DNA of 8,841 bases from an uncultured Oscillospiraceae bacterium (lineage in GTDB: Bacteria > Bacillota > Clostridia > Oscillospirales > Oscillospiraceae). The translations under genes and the position numbers were made by a program. The notes beneath the pieces were generated by a model. That model made no database searches. It worked only from the letters and a program-made list of their open reading frames with translations, and was not told the DNA's origin. The stretch's first letter is position 1; each line of letters begins with the position of its first letter. This document shows, in pieces, positions 1 through 5,581 of this stretch. The stretch spans positions 1-8,841 of the forward strand of contig CAKTGW010000017.1 of NCBI GenBank assembly GCA_934561725.1, given 5' to 3'.

Positions 1-368
1 GCTATGCCGCGGTTGCCCACAGGGGGATACTTGCAGGCGCGGACGGCGCGCATGGTCTCTTCCACATTGTTCACATAGGGAATATGGATACCTTGAAGGC
101 CGCAGTCCAGCATCCGCTTGATGGCGACAAGATCGTTCCAGGGGGCGCGGGCCATGACCATGGAATCGTAACCATGGATTGCCTGTACGATAGGCAGCAG
201 CTGGGGCGGATCAATGGGCGCGTGCTCGCAGTCCACCACGATCATATCATAACCGGCCTGAGCCAAAATCTCTGCCGTGACGCCGCTGCCGGTCTGGCTC
301 CATGCAGCAGACAGCTTTTCTCCGGCCTTCAGACGAGCCTTTGCAGTATTTGTATAAATATTGTCCAT
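1..368 (-). CDS. HpcH/HpaI-family class II pyruvate aldolase (5' part, cut by the window edge)
   Basis: The minus strand reads open from an ATG at 368-366 to base 1, giving 122 residues of a family usually about 250-260 long; the C-terminal half lies outside the window. An AGGAG sits 8 nt before the ATG. Visible family signatures are the DCEHAP motif with the active-site His at residue 49, an ARAPWN motif with the conserved Arg at residue 74, and the stretch from about residue 88 with DCGLQGIHIPYVN followed by a KYPPVGNRG motif. Family members are metal-dependent enzymes that reversibly cleave 4-hydroxy-2-oxo acids to pyruvate and an aldehyde or oxo-acid, for example 4-hydroxy-2-oxoheptanedioate aldolase (HpaI) and 2-dehydro-3-deoxyglucarate aldolase (GarL). 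The metal-binding Glu/Asp pair should lie in the missing part. It is divergent from the LysR gene, which suggests it is a LysR target. Family is secure; the substrate is not known. Confidence 0.92.
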   Translation of the reverse strand, partial: MDNIYTNTAKARLKAGEKLSAAWSQTGSGVTAEILAQAGYDMIVVDCEHAPIDPPQLLPIVQAIHGYDSMVMARAPWNDLVAIKRMLDCGLQGIHIPYVNNVEETMRAVRACKYPPVGNRGI

Positions 369-407
369 TTTTTCGTCTCCTTTTTAATATTTTTTGTTAT
401 AAATGCT

Positions 408-435
408 TTGCTTCACATTTCGGATACAGTATAAT
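408..435 (+). promoter_or_regulatory. Sigma-70-type promoter of the LysR gene
   Basis: A TTGCTT -35 box (408-413) and a perfect TATAAT -10 box (430-435) are separated by 16 bp. The predicted start is near 442, giving a leader of about 70 nt before the LysR ATG at 513. The pair TTGAAC (467-472) and TATTAC (489-494) further downstream is a poorer match and would start transcription on top of the ribosome binding site, so this upstream pair is preferred. Transcription probably continues into the sigma-54 activator gene. Confidence 0.55.
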
Positions 436-456
436 CCAGAGTAGATGATATGTAAA
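428..456 (-). promoter_or_regulatory. Sigma-70-type promoter of the aldolase gene
   Basis: On the minus strand a TTTACA -35 box (456-451) is followed after exactly 17 bp by a TATACT -10 box (433-428). This predicts a start near 421 and a leader of about 54 nt before the ATG at 368. Each hexamer differs from consensus at one position, which is strong for an intergenic region of this size. Its -10 box overlaps the -10 box of the plus-strand promoter. Confidence 0.7.
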
Positions 457-464
457 GCGCACAT
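450..464. promoter_or_regulatory. Candidate LysR-type operator (ATGT-N7-ACAT)
   Basis: The arms ATGT (450-453) and ACAT (461-464) form an interrupted dyad whose T451 and A463 fit the T-N11-A core typical of LysR-family boxes. The dyad overlaps the -35 box of the minus-strand aldolase promoter and lies just downstream of the predicted start of the LysR transcript, a position suited to control of the aldolase together with autoregulation. A weaker outer repeat, AGATG (443-447) and CATCT (462-466), surrounds almost the same centre. Short dyads of this kind also arise by chance in AT-rich DNA. Confidence 0.4.
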
Positions 465-512
465 CTTTGAACATTTAAGTGCATTTTATATTACAGTAAG
501 GGAGTCAGATCT

Positions 513-1436
513 ATGGACATACGCAAGCCGGAATACATCGTAGCCATCGCAGACGAGGGCAGCGTTACCCGTGCCGCAGAGAAGCTGTTTCTCACCCGGC
601 CGGCTCTGAGCCACTATCTGCTCACGCTGGAAGAAAGCCTGGGCTCTCCCATTTTCCGCCGCACCCGCTCCGGACTGATCCCCACCGCCGCCGGAGAAAT
701 TTATATACGCGGCGCCAGACAAGTTCTGGATACCGTTCGCCAGACACAGAAGGAGCTGGACGATCTGGAGGGCTGTGCCGCCGGTACCCTGCGCATCGGC
801 ATCACCCTGGGCAACGGCGCCGTTATGTTCAACCGCATCTTCCCCAAGTTCCACAAAAAATTCCCGGGCTTTGACATACAGCTGCTGGAAACCAATTCTC
901 ACGCGCTGAAGGCGGCCCTGATTGACGGAAACATCGACTTTGCCATTATGGGCCGCAGTACCGAAATGTCGGATCTGGAGTATATCTCCTTTTGCCAGAC
1001 AGAGATTTTTCTTCTCCTGCCCAAGGATCATCCGCTGGCCTGCATGTCTGCGCCGGAAGGTCAGCCCCGCACGCATCTGGACATCCGTCTGCTGCGGGAT
1101 GAGCCGTTCATCATGCTCCATCCGCAGACCGTTGTGGGCGAAATCAGCGAGCGCTACTGCCGCCGCCGCGGTTTTATGCCCCGTCGGCTTCTGGAATGCA
1201 GTCTGAGCAACATGGCCTATAATATGGTGCGGCAGGGGCTGGGTCCCGCTTTTGTGGTAGGCAGTCAGATTTCCGCAGAGGACAAACTCCCCCGCTTTTC
1301 TCTTTCACCCAAGGAATATTGGTGGATCTCCATTGCCTATCGTCCGGGCGCCCATTTTTCCCGCGCAGAACAGTACTTCCAAAAGCTGGTACAGGAGTAT
1401 TACATGGAAAATGCTCCGTTTACCTATGATCTGTAA
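513..1436 (+). CDS. LysR-family transcriptional regulator
   Basis: This 307-residue protein has the usual LysR length and layout. A winged helix-turn-helix occupies about residues 1-65, with the conserved GSVTRAAEKLFLTRPALSHYL recognition region (about 16-36), followed by the LGSPIFRRTRSGLIPTAAG segment. A linker helix leads to a periplasmic-binding-protein-like effector domain from about residue 90 to 300, beginning at TLRIGITLGNG. The ATG is supported by AAGGGAG 8 nt upstream. The gene is divergent from an aldolase and separated by only 144 bp, the classic arrangement in which a LysR regulator controls its neighbour and itself in response to a pathway metabolite. The sigma-54 activator begins 14 bp after its stop, so both are probably on one mRNA. 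The recognition helix has RPALSHY where many relatives have a Q-P-A-x-S-R-x pattern. The effector is unknown. Confidence 0.93.
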   Translation: MDIRKPEYIVAIADEGSVTRAAEKLFLTRPALSHYLLTLEESLGSPIFRRTRSGLIPTAAGEIYIRGARQVLDTVRQTQKELDDLEGCAAGTLRIGITLGNGAVMFNRIFPKFHKKFPGFDIQLLETNSHALKAALIDGNIDFAIMGRSTEMSDLEYISFCQTEIFLLLPKDHPLACMSAPEGQPRTHLDIRLLRDEPFIMLHPQTVVGEISERYCRRRGFMPRRLLECSLSNMAYNMVRQGLGPAFVVGSQISAEDKLPRFSLSPKEYWWISIAYRPGAHFSRAEQYFQKLVQEYYMENAPFTYDL

Positions 1437-1450
1437 GGAGGCGTCTTTAC

Positions 1451-3334
1451 TTGAAGATCGTTCTTGTCGCTCCCTATCAGGATTTTGGCGACCGTTTTAC
1501 CCGTTTGGCCGAGCGAAGCAGGCTTTCCGCAGCGGCCGAGGGCAAACCCTTTGAATTTGAGGTGCTTGTCTGCGACGATCAGGCTGCACTGCGAAATATG
1601 CCCTTCGACTGCGATGTGATCATCGCCCGCTCCTATTCTGCAACCATTCTCTCCCGCCGGGCAGATTTTGTTCCGGTGGTCACACTGCCGGTCCAGGCCG
1701 TGGATATTATCCGCTGCATCAAAAAGGCCTGGGCGCAATACGGCCGGCGGCGCATTATCTTCCCCGGTACGCATACGATGGTCAATCAGGCCTATCAGGT
1801 CCCCGAGCTGATCGATGTGGATCTGGAGATCATCGAAATGCCCTCTACCGTGGACAGCGAGGTAAAAGCCCTGTTCACCCGCGTGACTGATCAGGAAGCT
1901 ATTATCATCAGCGGCAACCCAGTTCGCCGCCGGGGCATGGCGCTTGGCTTCCGCACGGCCGTGATCGAATCCGGCGAAGAGGCTATGGCCATCGCGCTGG
2001 ATGAGGCCCGGCGCATTGCAGAGGCTGCCCGCCACGAGGCCGAAAAGGCGCAGCAGGTCCGCACGATCCTGGACAGCTATGACGACGCCATTCTCAGTGT
2101 GGACACCCAGGGTATCGTCACCTATTTCAACGCCTCCGCCGAACAGATCCTCCGTATGGAACGGGAGCAGGTGCTCCACAGGCACGCCGAGGAAGTCATC
2201 CACGATGAGTCCATCCTCACGCTGATCCGCGAGCATCCGGACTGCCGGGACGAGCTTCTGCGCTACACTGCGCCCACCGGAGAAAAGCTGAACCTCTGTG
2301 CTGGAAAGCGCAGCATTCTGCTGGACGGCAAGCACATTGGCTCTGTAGTAACGCTGCAATATATCTCCCGGCTTCAGGAAGGCGAGGCCAAGCTGCGCAC
2401 CAAGCTCTCTGAAAAGGATCATAAGGCCAAGCACCGATTTTATGAGATCCTGGGCAGTGCCCCCGCCACGGTCTTCGCCATACAGCAGGCGCAGAAATAC
2501 AGTCAGGTAGACGCCAGTGTGCTCATCACCGGAAAGAGCGGCACCGGCAAGGAGCTGTTTGCCCAGAGCATGCATAATGCCAGCCGCCGCAAAAGCTTTC
2601 CCTTTGTCGCCATCAACTGCGCCGCCATTCCGGAGTCCCTTCTGGAGAGCGAGCTTTTCGGCTATGTGGAAGGCGCCTTTACCGGCGCCGTGCGGGGCGG
2701 AAAAATGGGCCTGATCGAAATGGCCCATCAGGGCACGCTGTTTCTGGATGAGATCAGCGAACTGCCGCTTAGCCTTCAGGCCCGGCTGCTGCGTGTTCTG
2801 CAGGAAAAGGAGATCCGCCGCATCGGCCACGATAAAGTCATCAATGTGGACGTCCGTGTGTTTTCTGCCACCAACCGCGACCTGGAAGAACAGATCGTTC
2901 AAGGTAAATTCCGCGAGGACCTCTATTACCGGCTGGATGTGCTCCGGCTTGAGCTCCCCGCCCTCAGCGAGCGCCGGGAGGATATCCCTGTGCTCTGCCG
3001 CCATTATCTGGATGAATATGCCCGCCGCAACCGGAAGGCCGCGCCCGATCTGACGCCGGAGGCCATAGCCCTTTTGTGCTCTCTGCCGTGGAAGGGCAAC
3101 ATCCGCGAGCTGTGCAATGTCTGCCAGCGTCTGATTGTCCTGTGCGATGGCGCCGCCGTAACGCCTGGTCTGATCGAAGAGGCGCTCCACCGCCCCGGAA
3201 GGAGCGCACACCCCGACGAGCGGACAAGCATTCAGCAGCTGCTGGCCCTTGGTCTTTCAAAAGGTGAGATCGCAGAAAAGCTGGGTATGGACCGATCCAC
3301 CCTGTGGCGGCACATGAAAAAGCTCGGTCTGTGA
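1451..3334 (+). CDS. Sigma-54-dependent transcriptional activator with PrpR_N sensor domain
   Basis: The 627-residue protein starts at TTG 1451, supported by AAGGAGG at 1435-1441 (9 nt spacing); there is no better ATG, and the PrpR_N domain begins at once with KIVLVAPYQDF. Residues 1 to about 195 match PrpR_N, a sensor for small organic molecules known from the propionate regulator PrpR. A PAS domain follows (about 203-300, SVDTQGIVTYFNASAEQIL). The AAA+ sigma-54 interaction domain (about 325-560) is intact: Walker A GKSGTGKE at 361-368, the sigma-54-contacting GAFTGA loop at 408-413, Walker B GTLFLDEI at 428-435, and the FREDLYYRL arginine region at 487-495. A Fis-type HTH closes the protein (about 603-625). 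It should bind an upstream site as an oligomer and use ATP to open sigma-54 promoters. The -24/-12 promoter and dyad in the region just downstream are the obvious target. An intrinsic terminator follows the gene. Confidence 0.95.
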   Translation: MKIVLVAPYQDFGDRFTRLAERSRLSAAAEGKPFEFEVLVCDDQAALRNMPFDCDVIIARSYSATILSRRADFVPVVTLPVQAVDIIRCIKKAWAQYGRRRIIFPGTHTMVNQAYQVPELIDVDLEIIEMPSTVDSEVKALFTRVTDQEAIIISGNPVRRRGMALGFRTAVIESGEEAMAIALDEARRIAEAARHEAEKAQQVRTILDSYDDAILSVDTQGIVTYFNASAEQILRMEREQVLHRHAEEVIHDESILTLIREHPDCRDELLRYTAPTGEKLNLCAGKRSILLDGKHIGSVVTLQYISRLQEGEAKLRTKLSEKDHKAKHRFYEILGSAPATVFAIQQAQKYSQVDASVLITGKSGTGKELFAQSMHNASRRKSFPFVAINCAAIPESLLESELFGYVEGAFTGAVRGGKMGLIEMAHQGTLFLDEISELPLSLQARLLRVLQEKEIRRIGHDKVINVDVRVFSATNRDLEEQIVQGKFREDLYYRLDVLRLELPALSERREDIPVLCRHYLDEYARRNRKAAPDLTPEAIALLCSLPWKGNIRELCNVCQRLIVLCDGAAVTPGLIEEALHRPGRSAHPDERTSIQQLLALGLSKGEIAEKLGMDRSTLWRHMKKLGL

Positions 3335-3360
3335 TCTATCCCCGCTCTTAACATGCCATC

Positions 3361-3398
3361 AAGCTGCTCTCTGCACACCGGAGAGCAGCTTTTGCTTT
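3361..3398 (+). terminator. Intrinsic terminator after the regulator genes
   Basis: A perfect 11-bp stem (3361-3371 with 3381-3391, arm AAGCTGCTCTC) and a 9-nt loop are followed by a T-rich run (TTTTGCTTT). It lies 26 nt after the stop of the sigma-54 activator and separates the regulator transcript from the sigma-54-dependent operon. Confidence 0.88.
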
Positions 3399-3403
3399 AA
3401 TTT

Positions 3404-3424
3404 TGTTGCATTTGTCGTGCAACA
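3404..3424. promoter_or_regulatory. Candidate upstream activator site (TGTTGCA-N7-TGCAACA)
   Basis: A perfect 7-bp inverted repeat, TGTTGCA (3404-3410) and TGCAACA (3418-3424), is centred at 3414, about 187 bp before the predicted start of the sigma-54 promoter. Sigma-54 activators bind dyads of this type roughly 80-200 bp upstream and act by DNA looping. The dyad is not followed by a T run, and it lies between the terminator and the promoter, which favours a protein-binding role. That the adjacent activator is the binder is inference. Confidence 0.6.
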
Positions 3425-3429
3425 TCAAC

Positions 3430-3443
3430 GCAATTATTGCAAC
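3430..3443. promoter_or_regulatory. Candidate second activator half-site
   Basis: A GCAAT-T-ATTGC palindrome (3430-3440) runs into a second TGCAAC (3438-3443). This repeats the TGCAAC of the upstream dyad at 3418-3423 exactly 20 bp later, about two helical turns, so both would present on the same face of the DNA. Tandem sites with this phasing are common for cooperative binding of sigma-54 activators. The second site is degenerate, so confidence is limited. Confidence 0.4.
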
Positions 3444-3573
3444 GTTCTATAGTGTTTCAGCTCCCTTCCCGCCGGCCGTGCCGTGGATTTTATTGTTTTC
3501 TCTGCTTAAAAAGAACCGCCTTTTCATAGAAGTATTTACTAAAAAATGTATTTTTTGCCTTATTTCCTACATG

Positions 3574-3590
3574 TTGGCACGAAATCTGCT
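3574..3590 (+). promoter_or_regulatory. Sigma-54 (-24/-12) promoter of the catabolic operon
   Basis: The sequence TTGGCACG-AAAT-CTGCT contains a perfect TGGCACG -24 element (3575-3581) and a CTGCT -12 element (3586-3590), one base off the TTGCW consensus. The invariant GG (3576-3577) and GC (3588-3589) are separated by exactly 10 bp, as required. The predicted start is near 3601, giving a leader of about 54 nt. A sigma-70 alternative would need TTGGCA with TATATA only 12 bp later, which is not workable. The only sigma-54 activator in the window is encoded immediately upstream. Confidence 0.85.
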
Positions 3591-3614
3591 CTATATACGG
3601 GTGCAAGCCAAATT

Positions 3615-3631
3615 TGCCGGTGAAGCCGGCA
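3615..3631 (+). other. Leader hairpin in the operon 5' UTR
   Basis: TGCCGG (3615-3620), a 5-nt loop and CCGGCA (3626-3631) form a GC-rich 6-bp stem that can be lengthened by two U-G pairs in RNA. It lies within the predicted leader, 11 nt before the AAGGAGGT ribosome binding site. It could protect the 5' end of the mRNA. It has no T run, so it is not a terminator, and no riboswitch architecture is recognisable. Confidence 0.45.
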
Positions 3632-3654
3632 GGGTAATCAACAAGGAGGTAAAT

Positions 3655-4401
3655 ATGGCTAAAAACGATATTCTGGTGGTCAGCGCCCATGCCGCAGACT
3701 ACTGTACCCGTGCAGGCGGTACTCTGGCCAAGTTCATAAAAGAGGGCTACAACGTACACGTCATCTGCCTGACCTGCGGTGCCCGCGGCGAATCCGGCGA
3801 CTATTGGAAAAACAACCCCAATGGCACGGTCGAGGACTGCAGTGCGATCCGGATGCGCGAATCCCGCGCCGCCGCTGAGGCGCTGGGTATAAAGAGCATT
3901 GAGTTTCTGGGACTGAACGACTATCCTCTCACCATCACGGAAGAGACACAGCGCTATGTAACCAAGCGTTATCTGGAGATCCGCCCGGAGATCGTATTCA
4001 CCCACTGGCTCAACGATCCCACCAATCCCGACCACGCGCTGACCGCTGAAATGGTCATTCGGGTTACAAATTGCGGGTCTCAGTTGGGCTCCTTCCCCAA
4101 CACTCCCGCTCAGCATTATCCCAACCTGTATTTCTTTGAGAGCACAGTCCCCATTGCCGAGCTGAATGGTTTCGCTCCGGATTACTATGTGGACATTGCC
4201 GAAACCTATGAGACCAAAATGGCCGCCATCGCAAAATTTGAGTGTCAGCCTCAGCTGGCCGGCTTCTACATTCACTTTGCAAAGCACCGCGCCTTCCAGG
4301 CCAAGATCTGGAGCAAAATGGACATCCAGTACGCCGAAGGCTTTAAGCGTTTCACTCCCTATGTGGGCAAAATGCTTCCCATCTCAGAGATCAACTAACA
4401 A
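3655..4401 (+). CDS. PIG-L/LmbE-superfamily enzyme, resembling 4-oxalomesaconate hydratase (GalB)
   Basis: The product has 247 residues; the last sense codon is at 4393-4395, and the exact stop is the TAA at 4396-4398, with the end here read to the following base triplet. ATG 3655 follows AAGGAGGT at 3643-3650. The fold opens with ILVVSAHAADYCTRAGGTLAKF. PIG-L deacetylases have AHPDD here, in which the first Asp is the catalytic base; this protein has AHAAD, keeping the zinc ligands His12 and Asp15 but with Ala14 in place of the base. The third ligand is likely His127 in NPDHALT. Glu46 lies in GARGES, a segment I recall from GalB, a PIG-L-fold zinc hydratase that converts 4-oxalomesaconate to 4-carboxy-4-hydroxy-2-oxoadipate in gallate breakdown. 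The altered motif argues against a deacetylase and for a hydratase. It is the first gene of the sigma-54 operon, upstream of a tricarboxylate transporter, which fits a carboxylic-acid pathway. Superfamily is secure; hydratase activity is probable; substrate is open. Confidence 0.85.
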
Positions 4402-4433
4402 AGCAGGATATGCCTAAGGGCCTGATATATCCG

Positions 4434-4449
4434 TGATGCCGATGCATCA
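4434..4449 (+). other. Small hairpin upstream of the binding-protein gene
   Basis: TGATGC (4434-4439), CGAT and GCATCA (4444-4449) form a perfect 6-bp stem with a tetraloop, 9 nt before the AGGAGG at 4459-4464. A second imperfect stem, GGATAT (4406-4411) with ATATCC (4427-4432), precedes it in the 73-nt gap after the hydratase gene. No T run follows, so transcription should continue. These structures may mark an mRNA processing or stabilising site, which is inference. Confidence 0.35.
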
Positions 4450-4471
4450 GAAAATTTTAGGAGGAAGAAAA

Positions 4472-5485
4472 ATGAAAAGAACCTGCGCAATGCTGCTCGC
4501 CGTCGTAATGCTGCTTGGCCTGCTGGCCGGCTGCGGCGGAAACAACGCCAACGAATCCAAGGCTCCCGAATCCACTGCTCCTGACACCAGCGCCCCCGGG
4601 TCCACCGCTCCCGAGGCCTTCAAATGGCCCACAAGCTCCATCGAGGTGATCAACCCCTCCGCCGCCGGCGGTGAGACCGACGTTTACGGCCGTATCTTCC
4701 AGCGCTATATGGAATCCGAGCTGGGCGTGACCATGCCCACCGTCAACATGGCTGGCGGCGGCGGAACGCTGGCCACCAACGAGATCTCCTCTTCTGCCAA
4801 TGACGGCAGCCGTGCCCTGATCTTCCACAACGGCTATATCATCAACAATCTGATGGGCCTGTCTGACCTGAATTTGGACAATATGTGCATGGCCGCCATT
4901 GCCGTTACCGATGCTACCCAGATTTTCTTCGCAAAGGCAGACGCTCCTTATAACGACCTGAAGGAAATGGTCGACTACGTCAAGGGCGGCGGTGTTGTCA
5001 ATGTTGCCACCGAGGTCGGCTCCTTCACCCACTTCCAGCTTCTGATGATCCAGGAAGCCGCTGACGTCACTCTGGATATCATTGATGCCGGTACCACCCC
5101 CGAAAAGATTGCTGCCATGCTGGCCGGTGACGTGGACATCATGGGAACCAACTGGGCAACCATGAAGGACTATGTTGCCAACGGCGACGTAAAGCCCCTG
5201 TGCCTGCTGGCCGATGAGCGTCACCCCGCCTGCCCCGATATTCCCACCGCAAAAGAGCTTGGCTACGATGTTGAAGTCGTGAAGTTCTTCTTCTACGCAT
5301 TCCCCGAGGGTACGGATCCTCAGCTCGTCGAGGAATTCAACGCCGCCGCTCAGCGCGTTGTACAGAATCCCGATTACATTGCCGAGATCGAGGCGCTCAA
5401 TGCCAGCGCTCCCGTCCTGGACGTTCAGGGTACCTATGATTACATGAAGGATGTCATGGATACCTATAGCGCCCTGCTCGGCTGA
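4472..5485 (+). CDS. tctC: Tripartite tricarboxylate transporter, substrate-binding lipoprotein (TctC family)
   Basis: ATG 4472 follows AGGAGG at 4459-4464 (7 nt spacing), giving 337 residues. Residues 1-20 are a lipoprotein signal peptide (KR, then a hydrophobic stretch) ending in the lipobox LLAGC with the lipidated Cys at 21, so the protein is anchored outside the membrane as in Gram-positive bacteria. A Ser/Thr/Ala/Pro linker spans about residues 22-48. The mature domain shows TctC-family landmarks: INPSAAGGETDVYGRIF, then MAGGGGTLATNEI, and NVATEVGSFTHFQ in the second lobe. TctC proteins bind organic acids in a Venus-flytrap cleft and deliver them to the TctAB channel, usually driven by ion gradients. 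It is encoded directly ahead of TctB and TctA, the order of the classic Salmonella tctCBA operon. An upstream in-frame ATG at 4433 lacks a ribosome binding site and would spoil the signal peptide. The ligand cannot be predicted: citrate, aldarates, aromatics and sulfolactate are all carried by relatives. Confidence 0.93.
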   Translation: MKRTCAMLLAVVMLLGLLAGCGGNNANESKAPESTAPDTSAPGSTAPEAFKWPTSSIEVINPSAAGGETDVYGRIFQRYMESELGVTMPTVNMAGGGGTLATNEISSSANDGSRALIFHNGYIINNLMGLSDLNLDNMCMAAIAVTDATQIFFAKADAPYNDLKEMVDYVKGGGVVNVATEVGSFTHFQLLMIQEAADVTLDIIDAGTTPEKIAAMLAGDVDIMGTNWATMKDYVANGDVKPLCLLADERHPACPDIPTAKELGYDVEVVKFFFYAFPEGTDPQLVEEFNAAAQRVVQNPDYIAEIEALNASAPVLDVQGTYDYMKDVMDTYSALLG

Positions 5486-5522
5486 TCACACCAAGCACCA
5501 TTCGGACAGTACTCATATACGG

Positions 5523-5549
5523 GGCGGCATGGCCGTGCGTCATGCCGCC
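5523..5549 (+). repeat. Perfect 9-bp inverted repeat between tctC and tctB
   Basis: GGCGGCATG (5523-5531) and CATGCCGCC (5541-5549) are separated by 9 nt. The resulting stem is very GC-rich and has no T run after it, so it is not a classical terminator. It lies 38 nt after the tctC stop and about 24 nt before the tctB ribosome binding site. Such hairpins behind binding-protein genes often shield the upstream message from 3' exonucleases or partly attenuate transcription, so that the binding protein is made in excess of the membrane subunits. The role here is inferred from position. Confidence 0.65.
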
Positions 5550-5581
5550 TCAACTCAACTTTGCAGAAAGGCAGGAGACTC

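Larger units (their letters stand above)
3335..3654 (+). promoter_or_regulatory. Gene-free control region between the regulators and the catabolic operon
   Basis: These 320 bases hold no convincing gene. In order they carry the regulator terminator, a TGTTGCA/TGCAACA dyad with an extra half-site, an AT-rich stretch with a small dyad, a -24/-12 promoter, and a leader with a short hairpin before the AAGGAGGT ribosome binding site. An in-frame open stretch runs upstream from 3655 to about 3403, but it crosses the promoter, has no ribosome binding site, and its translation resembles nothing. The base composition is clearly more AT-rich than in the flanking genes. Confidence 0.85.

Noticed and set aside
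84..434. A 116-codon plus-strand frame over the aldolase gene and divergent promoter
   Set aside because: The minus strand encodes a clear HpcH/HpaI aldolase here, and the plus frame has no ribosome binding site and no recognisable domain.
467..494. TTGAAC-N16-TATTAC as the LysR promoter
   Set aside because: Both boxes are weak and the start would fall within the ribosome binding site; TTGCTT-N16-TATAAT at 408-435 is better placed.
1424..3211. A 595-codon open frame antisense to the sigma-54 activator
   Set aside because: It mirrors a gene with intact catalytic motifs, its translation has no recognisable domain, and long antisense frames are expected from the strong G/C bias at third codon positions.
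3403..3654. An 84-residue N-terminal extension of the hydratase gene in the same frame
   Set aside because: It would cross the sigma-54 promoter and enhancer region, lacks a ribosome binding site, and the fold starts exactly at ATG 3655 behind AAGGAGGT.
4406..4449. Terminator between the hydratase gene and tctC
   Set aside because: The stems are short or bulged, and the sequence after them is GAAAATTTTAGGAGG, in which the short T run merges into the tctC ribosome binding site; read-through is far more likely.
4433..4471. An earlier ATG for tctC at 4433
   Set aside because: No ribosome binding site precedes it, it would include the real AGGAGG in coding sequence, and it would put charged residues before the lipoprotein signal peptide.
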